Source of the DNA: an uncultured Oscillospiraceae bacterium
GTDB taxonomy: Bacteria > Bacillota > Clostridia > Oscillospirales > Oscillospiraceae
DNA: 33,720 bases
Direction of reading: 5' to 3'
Assembly: GCA_949494735.1 (NCBI GenBank)
Contig: CATABD010000022.1
Location: 1-33,720, forward strand
Both the position numbers and the translations under genes were made by a program. The notes under the pieces were generated by a model, which did not search any database, had not been told where the DNA came from, and saw only the letters and a list, made by a program, of their open reading frames with translations. This document shows positions 21,403 through 28,848 of the stretch, in pieces (the stretch's first letter is position 1; each line of letters begins with the position of its first letter).

Positions 21403-22677
21403 ATGAATTTTGACACCAGCTGCCTCCACGCGGGCTACCGCCCCGGCAGCGGGGAACCCCGGAACATCCCCATCATCCAGTCCACCACCTTCCGCTACGA
21501 GACCAGCGGGGAGATGGGCAGGCTGTTCGACCTGGAGGCGTCGGGTTACTTCTACACCCGGCTGCAAAACCCCACCAGCGACGCGGTGGCCGCCCGGCTG
21601 TGCGCCCTGGAGGGGGGGACGGCGGCTATGCTGCTCTCCTCGGGGCAGGCAGCGTCCTTCTTTTCCATCTTCAACATCGCCTCGGCGGGGGATCATATCG
21701 TGTCCTCCACCGCTATCTACGGCGGCACCTATAACCTGTTCGCCGTCACCATGAAGCGGATGGGCATCCAGTTCACCTTTGTGGACCCGGACTGTACCGA
21801 GGACGAGCTGGACGAGGCGTTTCAGCCCAACACCAAGGCCTTGTTCGGCGAGACCATTGCCAACCCGGCCCTGACGGTGCTGGACATTGAAAAGTTTGCC
21901 CGGGCCGCCCACGCCCACGGCGTGCCCCTCATCGTGGACAACACCTTTGCCACCCCGGCCCTGTGCCGGCCCTTCGAGTGGGGGGCGGATATCGTCATAC
22001 ACTCCACCACCAAATATTTGGACGGCCACGCCGCCGCCGTGGGAGGCGCTATTGTGGACTCGGGCAGGTTCGACTGGGAGGCCCATGGGGACAAATACCC
22101 CGGCCTCACCACTCCGGACGATAGCTACCACGGGGTGACCTACACCGAGAAGTTCGGCCAGGGGGGCGCGTATATCACCAAGGCCACTGCCCAGCTCATG
22201 CGGGACTTCGGCTCCACCCCCGCCCCCATGAATGCGTGGCTGCTGGGCATGGGTATCGAGACCCTGCCCCTGCGCATGGCCCGGCACTGCTCCAACGCCC
22301 AGGGGGTGGCGGAATACCTCCAGAAGCATGAGAAGGTGGCCTGGGTGCGCTACGCGGGGCTGCCTGGGGACAAATACTATGAACTGGCCCGAAAGTACCT
22401 GCCCCAGGGCTGCTGCGGCGTGGTGTCATTTGGGGTGAAGGGGGGCCGGGCCGCCGCCGAGCGGTTCATGGCGGGGCTTAAGCTGGCCTCCATCGCCACC
22501 CACGTGGCGGACGCCAAGACCTGTGTGCTCCACCCCGCCTCCGCCACCCACCGGCAGATGAACGACGCGGAGCTGGCCGCCGCCGGGGTGGCCCCCGACC
22601 TGGTGCGCTTCTCCGTGGGGCTGGAGGATCTGAAGGACCTGATCGCGGACCTGGAACAGGCGCTGGAGGAAGCGTAA
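21403..22677 (+). CDS. metY: O-acetylhomoserine aminocarboxypropyltransferase (sulfhydrylase), PLP enzyme
   Basis: A 424-residue cytoplasmic enzyme of the Cys/Met-metabolism PLP family. It should make homocysteine from O-acetylhomoserine and sulfide. The PLP-binding Lys is Lys204 in HSTTKYLDGH; upstream are YTRLQNPTSDAVAARL, the SSGQAA phosphate-binding segment and VDNTFATP. Length and the insertion around GLTTPDDSYHGVTYTEKFG, followed by GSTPAPMNAWLLGMGIETL, fit sulfhydrylases rather than the shorter (~380) cystathionine gamma-synthases. RBS AAAGGAAGGG is present. It lies 52 bases after the SLH gene with no terminator or obvious promoter between, so read-through is possible. No SAM riboswitch is seen. 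A terminator follows. Confidence 0.9.
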   Translation: MNFDTSCLHAGYRPGSGEPRNIPIIQSTTFRYETSGEMGRLFDLEASGYFYTRLQNPTSDAVAARLCALEGGTAAMLLSSGQAASFFSIFNIASAGDHIVSSTAIYGGTYNLFAVTMKRMGIQFTFVDPDCTEDELDEAFQPNTKALFGETIANPALTVLDIEKFARAAHAHGVPLIVDNTFATPALCRPFEWGADIVIHSTTKYLDGHAAAVGGAIVDSGRFDWEAHGDKYPGLTTPDDSYHGVTYTEKFGQGGAYITKATAQLMRDFGSTPAPMNAWLLGMGIETLPLRMARHCSNAQGVAEYLQKHEKVAWVRYAGLPGDKYYELARKYLPQGCCGVVSFGVKGGRAAAERFMAGLKLASIATHVADAKTCVLHPASATHRQMNDAELAAAGVAPDLVRFSVGLEDLKDLIADLEQALEEA

Positions 22678-22739
22678 GGCCGGCCCGGCCATGGGTCTGG
22701 TCCGAACGTGACACCGGGTATAACCTTTGCAACGGGAAA

Positions 22740-22769
22740 AGAGGGCGGCCCTGCCGCCCTCTTTTTTTT
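22740..22769 (+). terminator. Intrinsic terminator after metY
   Basis: AGAGGGCGGC (22740-22749) / GCCGCCCTCT (22753-22762), three-base loop, followed by a run of eight T residues. Confidence 0.93.
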
Positions 22770-22787
22770 AAGATTTCGTAAAAAGCC

Positions 22788-22818
22788 TTGACATTCCACC
22801 CTGTGGAAGGTGTACCAT
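22788..22818 (+). promoter_or_regulatory. MerR-type promoter and operator
   Basis: TTGACA (22788-22793) and TACCAT (22813-22818) are separated by 19 bases, the stretched spacing of MerR-activated promoters. A perfect palindrome TTCCAC-CCT-GTGGAA (22794-22808) fills the spacer. It lies directly before the MerR gene, so autoregulation of the whole downstream operon is very likely. Confidence 0.85.
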
Positions 22819-22842
22819 GGCCCCAGTGAGGGAGGGAAGACG

Positions 22843-23493
22843 ATGAAGATCAATCAGGTGGAGCAGCTGGTGGGAATCACCAAGGGCAATATCCGCTTCT
22901 ATGAAAAGGAGGGGCTGCTCACCCCCGGGCGCAACAATGAGAACGGCTACCGGGACTACAGCGACGCCGACGTGGCGTGGCTGAAAAAAATCAAGCTGCT
23001 GCGGATGCTGGACGTGCCCATCGAGGAGATCCTGCGCCTCAAGTCCGGGGCCCTCACCCTGGAGGACGCCATGGGGCGGCACATGATCCAGCTCCAGCGC
23101 AGGCAGGCCAACCTGGAGGCGGCCCAGGGCGTGTGCGCCCAGATCAGGGACAGCCGCAGCCAGCTGGACGCGCTGGACGCCGACGGGGTGCTGGCAAGCA
23201 TGGAGCGGCAGGAACAGGAGGGGACAAAATTCATGAACGTGGGAAAACAGGATAAGCTGACCCGGTACGTCAGCCCCGTGGGGGCGGCGGTGGTGATGCT
23301 GGTGATGATGGCGGCGTTTATCGCCCTCATCGTGTGGGGCTTCACCGTCTCGCCGGAGGACGCGCCCCCCATCGGCGTCATCATCGGGCTGGCGGCCATC
23401 CCGGTCATCGTCATCATCGGGGTGCTGGCGGCGCTGTACCAGCGCATCAAGCAGATCAGAGGAGGGGAAGAGGATGCTGCTGCTCAATATTGA
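22843..23493 (+). CDS. MerR-family regulator with two C-terminal membrane helices
   Basis: A 216-residue regulator. Residues 1-70 are a MerR winged helix (VGITKGNIRFYEKEGLL, NGYRDYSDADVAWLKKI), followed by a coiled-coil dimerisation helix (~75-125). Instead of a short effector loop, the C terminus holds two hydrophobic segments (about 143-167 and 175-198), so the protein is predicted to sit in the membrane with the DNA-binding part in the cytoplasm. I choose ATG 22843 after GGAGGG; an upstream in-frame ATG at 22816 overlaps the -10 box and is rejected. Its 3' end overlaps the YbjQ-like gene by 20 bases. It probably controls the operon through the palindromic promoter just upstream. The inducing signal is unknown; membrane stress or an antimicrobial are guesses. 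Confidence 0.9.
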   Translation: MKINQVEQLVGITKGNIRFYEKEGLLTPGRNNENGYRDYSDADVAWLKKIKLLRMLDVPIEEILRLKSGALTLEDAMGRHMIQLQRRQANLEAAQGVCAQIRDSRSQLDALDADGVLASMERQEQEGTKFMNVGKQDKLTRYVSPVGAAVVMLVMMAAFIALIVWGFTVSPEDAPPIGVIIGLAAIPVIVIIGVLAALYQRIKQIRGGEEDAAAQY

Positions 23494-23785
23494 CCACATC
23501 CCCGGCCGGGAAATCGAGGCGCTGGGCCTGGTGAAGGGCTCGGTGGTGCAGTGCAAAAGCGTGGGCAAGGACTTCATGGCCGGGATGAAGACCTTTGTGG
23601 GCGGCGAGATCGAGAGCTACACCGATATGCTCACCGAGGCCCGGCAGCTGGCCACCAAGCGGATGGTGGACGAGGCGGAAGCCCTGGGAGCGGACGCGGT
23701 GGTGAATATCCGCTACGCCTCGGCGTCCATCATGCAGGGGGCGGCGGAGATCACCGTGTACGGCACGGCGGTGAGGCTTAAATGA
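23474..23785 (+). CDS. YbjQ/UPF0145-family protein
   Basis: A 103-residue soluble protein of the YbjQ family, small oligomeric proteins once called heavy-metal-binding but without an established function. The family pattern is visible: GLVKGSVVQCKSVGKDFMAG near the N terminus, the helix EARQLATKRMVDEAEALGADAVVNIRY and a final strand AEITVYGTAVRL. AGGAGG sits eight bases before the ATG, and the start lies inside the 3' end of the MerR gene, so translation is coupled. Being encoded with a membrane MerR and an ABC exporter hints at a part in sensing or resistance to an envelope-active compound, but this is inference. Confidence 0.9.
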   Translation: MLLLNIDHIPGREIEALGLVKGSVVQCKSVGKDFMAGMKTFVGGEIESYTDMLTEARQLATKRMVDEAEALGADAVVNIRYASASIMQGAAEITVYGTAVRLK

Positions 23786-23825
23786 ACCTTTGAGCCGGTG
23801 CAACCTTTGAAAGGAGGGGGAAACG

Positions 23826-24134
23826 ATGTCGCTCTTGCGGGAATTGGGTATCGGCGCTCAAAAAATTGTCGCACAGAACAATCGGGTGCGGGGAGTCGTC
23901 ACATCGGCGGAAACCTGCTGGATGATAAAAGTAAATAAAAGCGCGTTTCGGGCACACCCATTGGATGGGGCCGCGTTTCCTCATTTCATTCGGTTCAGTT
24001 ACAGTGTAGACGGAACAGATTACACTGGGGGACGGTTTTTTGACGCGTTTTCCCGCTGCCCCCAGGTGGACGAAATCATAGACGTGTATGTAGACGGGGA
24101 CGATCCCTCGAAATACGCGATTCAAGTGCAGTAA
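23826..24134 (+). CDS. Small uncharacterised protein in the MerR/ABC operon
   Basis: A 102-residue protein with no membrane helix or signal peptide. It is predicted to be mainly beta-stranded (for example FPHFIRFSYSVDGTDYTGGRFF and EIIDVYVDGDDPSKYAIQ), reminiscent of DUF3592-like beta domains without their membrane segments. I do not recognise a family with confidence. Support for it being real: AAAGGAGG with good spacing, an in-operon position with 40- and 14-base gaps, and sensible composition. Its base composition is clearly lower in GC (about half by eye) than the neighbours, which may reflect recent acquisition or weak selection. Confidence 0.75.
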   Translation: MSLLRELGIGAQKIVAQNNRVRGVVTSAETCWMIKVNKSAFRAHPLDGAAFPHFIRFSYSVDGTDYTGGRFFDAFSRCPQVDEIIDVYVDGDDPSKYAIQVQ

Positions 24135-24148
24135 AAGGAGAGACCAAT

Positions 24149-24862
24149 ATGCTTCGTATTGAACACTATTCCAAGACCTACCCCGGCGGCAAGAAGGCGG
24201 TGGACGACCTGACCCTCCACGTGCGCCCGGGTGAAATCTACGGCTTCATCGGCCACAACGGGGCGGGCAAGACCACCACCCTCCGGGCAGTGGCGGGGGT
24301 GATGGACTTCACCGAGGGGACCATCACCATCGACGGCCACGATGTGAAAAAGGACCCGGTGGGGGCCAAGCGTGTCACCGCGTTCCTCCCCGATAACCCG
24401 GACCTGTACGAGTTTATGAAGGGCATCGACTACCTCAACTTCATCGCTGACCTGTACGACATCTCGGCGGAACAGCGCACGGCGGACATCAAGAAGTACG
24501 GGGACGCCTTCGAGCTCACCGGCAACCTGGGCTCCCCTGTGGGCAGCTACTCCCACGGAATGCGGCAGAAGCTGGCCCTCATCTCGGCCTTCCTCCGCCG
24601 TCCGCGGCTGCTCATCCTGGATGAGCCCTTCGTGGGGCTGGATCCCTCCGCCTCCCACATCATGAAGGGGTATTTGGCGGATTTGTGCCGGGGCGGCTCG
24701 GCGGTGTTCTTCTCCACCCACGTGCTGGAGGTGGCGGAAAAGCTGTGCCACCAGATCGCCATCATTAAGGACGGGCGGCTGGTGAAGTGCGGCCCCACAG
24801 ACGAGCTGGTGGGCGATTCCTCCCTGGAGGACGTGTTCCTGGAGCTGGAGGGAGACAAATGA
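24149..24862 (+). CDS. ABC exporter ATP-binding protein
   Basis: A 237-residue ATPase of the drug/lipid/bacteriocin exporter type. Walker A is GHNGAGKTTT (residues about 34-43), the signature is YSHGMRQKLAL, Walker B is RLLILDEPFVGLDP, and the switch His is in FFSTHVLE. The SHGM signature is typical of the ABC-2 class of YtrB/EcsA-like proteins. RBS AAAAGGAGAG precedes the ATG. It overlaps the permease gene by four bases (ATGA). Together with that gene it forms a two-component exporter without a dedicated adaptor. The substrate is unknown. Confidence 0.94.
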   Translation: MLRIEHYSKTYPGGKKAVDDLTLHVRPGEIYGFIGHNGAGKTTTLRAVAGVMDFTEGTITIDGHDVKKDPVGAKRVTAFLPDNPDLYEFMKGIDYLNFIADLYDISAEQRTADIKKYGDAFELTGNLGSPVGSYSHGMRQKLALISAFLRRPRLLILDEPFVGLDPSASHIMKGYLADLCRGGSAVFFSTHVLEVAEKLCHQIAIIKDGRLVKCGPTDELVGDSSLEDVFLELEGDK

Positions 24863-26451
24863 AAAAGTTCTTCGCCCTGCTCAAGGTGAGCGTCAAGTCC
24901 ATGCTGCTCTCCTCCACCAACTCCCAGGGGGGCAGCCGCAAAAGGGCGGCCACCGGCGTGGGGGCTATGGTGCTCATCGCCTTTTTAGGCCTGTACATGT
25001 CCGGGTTTTACAGCTGGATGCTGATGGATGTGCTGGCTCCCGTCCATATGGAGGTGCTGGTATTCATCTTCATGGGCATGGGGGCGCTGGTGGGCGGGCT
25101 GTTGTTCACCACCTTTGCTGTCAAGGGCGTGGTGTTTGGCGGGAGGGACAACGACCTGCTGCTGTCCATGCCCGTGTCCTCCACCATGCTGATGGCCAGC
25201 CGGGTGTCGGCCATCTATCTGGAAAACCTGCTGTTTTCCCTCTTCGTGCTGGGCCCCGCCGGGGCAGTGTGCGCCTTTATGACCCAGAGCGGGGTGGGCC
25301 ACAGCGCGCTGTTCTGGGTGCGGCTGGTCGTGGCGGTGTTTGCCCTGCCCCTGCTGGACACGGCACTGTCTGTGCTGTTTGGGGCCCTGGTGGCCTTTTT
25401 GTCCGCCAGGGTGTCCAAGGGCGCCCTGGGCCAGAATATCGTCATGGCCCTCTACTTGGCGGCAGTGTTCTATTTCTCCTTCAACCTCAACGGCATGATC
25501 GAGGGGCTGGCCGCCAATGCCGCCGGGGTGAAGGAGTCCCTGAGCTGGGCCGCCCCCATGCTGTGGATGGCGGACGGCATCATGGGGGAGTGGGGGAAGC
25601 TGCTCCTGTTCGCTGCCTGCTGCATCCTCCCCTTCGCCCTGGTGGTATTCGGGCTGGGCAGGGTGTACCGCCAGGCGGTCACCGCCTTTGCGGCCCGGTC
25701 CGCCCGAAGCGACTACAAGCTGTCCGCCCAGTCCGCCTCGGGGCAGAAAAAGGCCCTGCTGGACAAGGAGGCCAAACGGTTTTTCGGCACACCTATGTAT
25801 TTTTGGAACTCCGGCCTGGGGCTTATCATGCTGGTGGCCATGGGGGTGGCGGCGCTGGTGATGCAGGAGGACCTGCGGATGTACCTGGGCCTGCTGGGGG
25901 ACATGATGCCCGTTATGCCCATGGCGGCGCTGGTGATGCTCTTCTGCCTGTCCATGTCCGCCATCGCTGCCCCTTCCATCAGCCTGGAGGGCAAATACCT
26001 GTGGATTCTCCGGGAGGCTCCCGTGGGAGAGGGCGAGCTGCTGTGGATCAAGACCGGCTTTCAGCTGCTGCTCAGCGTGCCCTGCACGGTGATCAGTGGG
26101 GTGCTCCTGACCATTGCCCTCCAGCTCTCCACTTTGGAAGGAGCGGCGCTGCTGCTGGCCACGCTGCTCTTCAACCTGGGCCACGCCGCGTTTGGAATGC
26201 TCATGGGCCTCACCTTTCCAAAGCTGGACGCGGTGAACGAGACCGTGGTGCTCGAGCAGGGGATGGCCGTCATGCTGGGGATGTTTGTCCCGATGGCTGC
26301 GGTGGGCGGGTGCGCCCTGCTGTATTGGGCGGGGGGGAAGCTGGCCCCCTGGGCCGCCCTGGCCCTGCCCCTGAGCCTGCTGGCGGCACTGACGGCGGTA
26401 TGCGTCTTCGTTTTGGTGAAAAAGGGCCCGGCCATGCTGAAAGCGTTGTGA
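24859..26451 (+). CDS. ABC exporter permease, ABC-2-like, multi-pass
   Basis: A 530-residue integral membrane protein with about twelve hydrophobic segments spread over the whole length and a basic cytoplasmic region around residues 280-310 (SDYKLSAQSASGQKKALLDKEAKRFF). Such long permeases (about 500-560 residues) pair with single ATPases in clostridial exporters of unknown cargo. The start is the ATG overlapping the ATPase stop, MKKFFALLKVSVKSMLLS; the frame extends 72 bases upstream but that part lies in the ATPase gene. It is the last gene of the MerR operon, followed by a terminator after about 70 bases. No substrate motif is visible. Confidence 0.9.
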   Translation: MKKFFALLKVSVKSMLLSSTNSQGGSRKRAATGVGAMVLIAFLGLYMSGFYSWMLMDVLAPVHMEVLVFIFMGMGALVGGLLFTTFAVKGVVFGGRDNDLLLSMPVSSTMLMASRVSAIYLENLLFSLFVLGPAGAVCAFMTQSGVGHSALFWVRLVVAVFALPLLDTALSVLFGALVAFLSARVSKGALGQNIVMALYLAAVFYFSFNLNGMIEGLAANAAGVKESLSWAAPMLWMADGIMGEWGKLLLFAACCILPFALVVFGLGRVYRQAVTAFAARSARSDYKLSAQSASGQKKALLDKEAKRFFGTPMYFWNSGLGLIMLVAMGVAALVMQEDLRMYLGLLGDMMPVMPMAALVMLFCLSMSAIAAPSISLEGKYLWILREAPVGEGELLWIKTGFQLLLSVPCTVISGVLLTIALQLSTLEGAALLLATLLFNLGHAAFGMLMGLTFPKLDAVNETVVLEQGMAVMLGMFVPMAAVGGCALLYWAGGKLAPWAALALPLSLLAALTAVCVFVLVKKGPAMLKAL

Positions 26452-26523
26452 GAGGCTGCGCCAGGATTTTGGCCCGCACATCCGAATACTTCGGCTGTTG
26501 GCAAAGCTTCTGAATGGATACAG

Positions 26524-26556
26524 ACCCCCCGGCAATCGCTGCCGGGGGGTTCTATT
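26524..26556 (+). terminator. Intrinsic terminator of the MerR/ABC operon
   Basis: ACCCCCCGGC (26524-26533) / GCCGGGGGGT (26541-26550), seven-base loop, followed by the modest T-rich TCTATT. Confidence 0.85.
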
Positions 26557-26564
26557 GACACAGG

Positions 26565-26573
26565 TGGTATAAT
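26565..26573 (+). promoter_or_regulatory. Extended -10 promoter for mnmA
   Basis: TGG-TATAAT: a perfect -10 hexamer with the TGn extension. A TTGACA (26555-26560) lies only seven bases away and cannot serve as its -35. The start would be near 26580, consistent with translation from ATG 26602. Confidence 0.65.
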
Positions 26574-26601
26574 GCGGACAAAGGGAGAGGGGCGTGAGGA
26601 C

Positions 26602-27690
26602 ATGGAGCGGAACGGGAAGCGGGTATTGGTGGCCATGAGCGGCGGGGTGGATTCCAGCGCGGCGGCGTGGCTGCTGAGGGAACAGGGCTATGAGTGCATC
26701 GGGGTCACAATGAAGCTGCTCGGGAACCAGGCGGCGGGGCTGGACCAGGGACGCCCCTGCTGCACCCTGGACGACGTGGAGGACGCCAGGAGCGTGGCCG
26801 CCAGGATGGGTATCCGCCACTATGTGTTCAACTTTTCGGATGACTTTGAGGAAAAGGTCATCCGGCCTTTTGTAGACGCCTACGAGCGGGGGGAGACCCC
26901 CAACCCCTGCATCGACTGCAACCGCTTTTTGAAGTTTGACCGCCTGCACCGCCGGGCGCGGGAGCTGGGATGTGGGTATATCGCTACGGGGCACTATGCG
27001 CAGATCGTGGAGGACGGCGCGGACGGCTTTCGCATGACCAAAGCCGCCGATCTGAGCCGGGATCAGAGCTACGTGCTCTACCCCATCCCCCGGGAACAGC
27101 TGGGGTCCACGCTGTTCCCCCTGGGGGGGCTGACCAAGGACCAGGTGCGGGAGATCGCCGCGCGGGCCGGCTTTGTCAATGCCCGCAAGCGGGACAGCCA
27201 GGACATCTGCTTCATCCCCGACGGGGATTACCTGTCCTTTATGGAGCGGTACACCGGGAAGGCCTACCCCGAAGGGGATATCGTGGATATGGAAGGCAGG
27301 GTGGTGGGCCGCCACCGGGGGGCGGCGGGCCTCACCATCGGCCAGCGCCGGGGGGTGGGGGTGTCGTCCTCCGGGCGGATCTACGTGTGCTCCAAGCGCA
27401 TGGCGGACAACACCGTCACCGTGGGGCCGGAGGGGGCGCTGTACACCCGGCAGTGCGCGGTCCGGGATTGGAATTGGCTCGCCGACGCGCCGTCCGCCCC
27501 CTTTGAGGCGCTGGCCAAGACCCGCTACCGCCAGCGGGAGCAGCCGGTCACGGTGTACCCGGAAAGCGGGGGGGTGCGGCTGGAGTTCGCCCAGCCCCAG
27601 CGGGCGGTGACCCCCGGCCAGTCGGCGGTGGTATACGACGAAACCGGCGCGGTGCTGGGGGGCGGGATCATCACGTCGGCGTGGGGATAG
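26602..27690 (+). CDS. mnmA: tRNA-specific 2-thiouridylase MnmA
   Basis: A 362-residue cytoplasmic enzyme that thiolates U34 in the wobble position of tRNA-Lys, -Glu and -Gln. The PP-loop SGGVDSS is at about residues 12-18. The two catalytic cysteines are Cys103 in TPNPCIDCNRFLKF and Cys203 in DSQDICFIPDGDY, as in characterised MnmA (Cys102/Cys199 in E. coli). HYAQI and the C-terminal beta-barrel (VYPESGGVRLEFAQPQRAVTPGQSAVVYDE) are typical. Length is normal. I chose ATG 26602, preceded by AAGGGAGAGG; the ATG at 26572 overlaps the predicted -10 box. It is a single-gene unit converging on the DUF362 gene. The sulfur donor (an IscS-like desulfurase) is not in the window. Confidence 0.95.
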   Translation: MERNGKRVLVAMSGGVDSSAAAWLLREQGYECIGVTMKLLGNQAAGLDQGRPCCTLDDVEDARSVAARMGIRHYVFNFSDDFEEKVIRPFVDAYERGETPNPCIDCNRFLKFDRLHRRARELGCGYIATGHYAQIVEDGADGFRMTKAADLSRDQSYVLYPIPREQLGSTLFPLGGLTKDQVREIAARAGFVNARKRDSQDICFIPDGDYLSFMERYTGKAYPEGDIVDMEGRVVGRHRGAAGLTIGQRRGVGVSSSGRIYVCSKRMADNTVTVGPEGALYTRQCAVRDWNWLADAPSAPFEALAKTRYRQREQPVTVYPESGGVRLEFAQPQRAVTPGQSAVVYDETGAVLGGGIITSAWG

Positions 27691-27720
27691 GCGTGGCGGG
27701 TTTCGGAAAAAGACGGCGAA

Positions 27721-27755
27721 AATGGGGCGCACCCAGGCGGTGCGCCCCATTGTTT
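27721..27755. terminator. Bidirectional terminator between mnmA and the DUF362 gene
   Basis: Perfect 13-bp stem AATGGGGCGCACC (27721-27733) / GGTGCGCCCCATT (27739-27751), five-base loop. GTTT follows on the plus strand; on the minus strand a T-rich run (CTTTTTCC) follows a few bases later. It serves the two converging genes. Confidence 0.88.
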
Positions 27756-27766
27756 CTCCCGTGCTG

Positions 27767-28630
27767 TCAGGCGAGGGTGACAAGCTCGTACTCCCGGCTG
27801 CCGATGCCCAGCGCCGCGGCGGCCTCCACCGTGTGGACGCCGTTGCGGGACTGGATCCGCTCGATGAGATCGGCCTTGCCCGGGTCGTCGGAGGCATACA
27901 CCAGATCCAGGCAGGCCTGGTCCAGGGCCACCGGATCCAGGGAGGCCAGGATGCCGATGTCGCCGATCTTGGGGTCGGCGGCCACGGCGCAGCAGTCGCA
28001 GTCCACCGACATGTTCTTCATCACGTTCAGGTAGGCGATTTTACCCGCGAAGCGGTGGTGGACGGACCAGGCGGCGTCGGCCATGGCCTCCAGGAAGGAG
28101 TCGTGGTCGGCGTCCCAGAACTTGTCCATGTCTCCCGCGCCGTGGATATACTGCTTGCCCCGGGAGGAGGCGATGCCGATGGAGATATTCTTCAGCGCGC
28201 CGCCAAAGCCGCCCATGGGGTGGCCCTTGAAATGGGAGAGCACCAGAAGGGAATCGTAATTGGCCAGGTGGGCCCCCACGAAGTTCTTTTGGATGACCTT
28301 GCCGCCGGGGATGGGCAGCTCTATGTCGTCCGTCTCGTCCATGATGTCCACCTGGGCGGCGCTGAGCCAGCCGTGGCGCTCCATGGTGATCTTGTGGGCG
28401 TGGGTGGTGTTGCGCCCGCCGTTGTAGGCGGTATTGCACTCCACGATGGTGCCGCCCACGTGGTCGATCATAGGCTTCATGAAGTCGGGGCGCAGGAAGT
28501 TCTGGTTTCCGGGCTCGCCGGAGTGGATTTTGACGGCCACTTTTCCCTCCAGCTTGACGCCCAGGGCGCCGTACAGCCGGAGCATGGCGGCGGGGGTGAG
28601 GTCACGGGTGAAATAGACGGTGGATTTCAT
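27767..28630 (-). CDS. DUF362 domain protein without ferredoxin domain
   Basis: A 287-residue cytoplasmic protein of the DUF362 family, whose biochemical role is not settled; longer members carry a 4Fe-4S ferredoxin domain, absent here. Conserved pieces include VAVKIHSGEPGNQNFLRP, VLSHFKGHPMGGFGGALKNISIG, and the Cys-rich SVDCDCCAVA, then DIGILASLDPVALDQACLDLV. The cysteine cluster could bind a metal or FeS centre, which is inference. The start is at 28630 (MKSTVYF), with GAGGAGG six bases upstream; an in-frame ATG at 28645 overlaps that RBS. It has its own promoter at 28672-28700 and stands alone, divergent from the pilus-like operon. Confidence 0.9.
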   Translation of the reverse strand: MKSTVYFTRDLTPAAMLRLYGALGVKLEGKVAVKIHSGEPGNQNFLRPDFMKPMIDHVGGTIVECNTAYNGGRNTTHAHKITMERHGWLSAAQVDIMDETDDIELPIPGGKVIQKNFVGAHLANYDSLLVLSHFKGHPMGGFGGALKNISIGIASSRGKQYIHGAGDMDKFWDADHDSFLEAMADAAWSVHHRFAGKIAYLNVMKNMSVDCDCCAVAADPKIGDIGILASLDPVALDQACLDLVYASDDPGKADLIERIQSRNGVHTVEAAAALGIGSREYELVTLA

Positions 28631-28671
28631 GGCGGTCCTCCTCATGAGAAGAATATTTTGTGTTCATCCCC

Positions 28672-28700
28672 ATTGTATAACAACGGGGACGGGCCGTCAA
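28672..28700 (-). promoter_or_regulatory. Sigma-A-type promoter for the DUF362 gene
   Basis: On the minus strand TTGACG (28695-28700), 17-base spacer, TACAAT (28672-28677). The leader would be about 35 bases. Confidence 0.78.
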
Positions 28701-28734
28701 GGGGCGCTGTGAGGAAAGACCGGCGGATTGCGGG

Positions 28735-28763
28735 TTGCAATCGGCGGCGGTCTATGATAAAAT
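28735..28763 (+). promoter_or_regulatory. Sigma-A-type promoter for the pilus-like operon
   Basis: TTGCAA (28735-28740), 17-base spacer, TAAAAT (28758-28763). The leader of about 80 bases contains a 6-bp hairpin GGGCAG / CTGCCC (28788-28806). I compared it by eye with c-di-GMP riboswitches, common before pilus genes in Clostridia, and do not see their conserved core. Confidence 0.68.
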
Positions 28764-28848
28764 TTTAAAAGTGTATGCCAAGCGGAAGGGCAGTAAGCGC
28801 CTGCCCGCCGGGAACACAAACCAAAAATCAAGAAATAAGGGGATCGAC

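Noticed and set aside
18336-21416. Thousand-residue open frame on the minus strand opposite the permease and SLH genes
   Set aside because: Composition is Gly/His/Pro-rich without domains, and the plus strand carries genes with clear motifs and ribosome binding sites.
26555-26573. TTGACA paired with TATAAT as a normal promoter for mnmA
   Set aside because: The spacer is only seven bases; I annotated the extended -10 box alone.
24985-27897. 970-residue minus-strand open frame across the ABC permease and mnmA
   Set aside because: Shadow of genes with catalytic motifs; low-complexity Gln/His/Gly chain without family features.
28764-28848. Candidate c-di-GMP or other riboswitch in the leader of the pilus-like operon
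   Set aside because: Only one 6-bp hairpin is visible and the conserved cores of known riboswitch classes are not seen.
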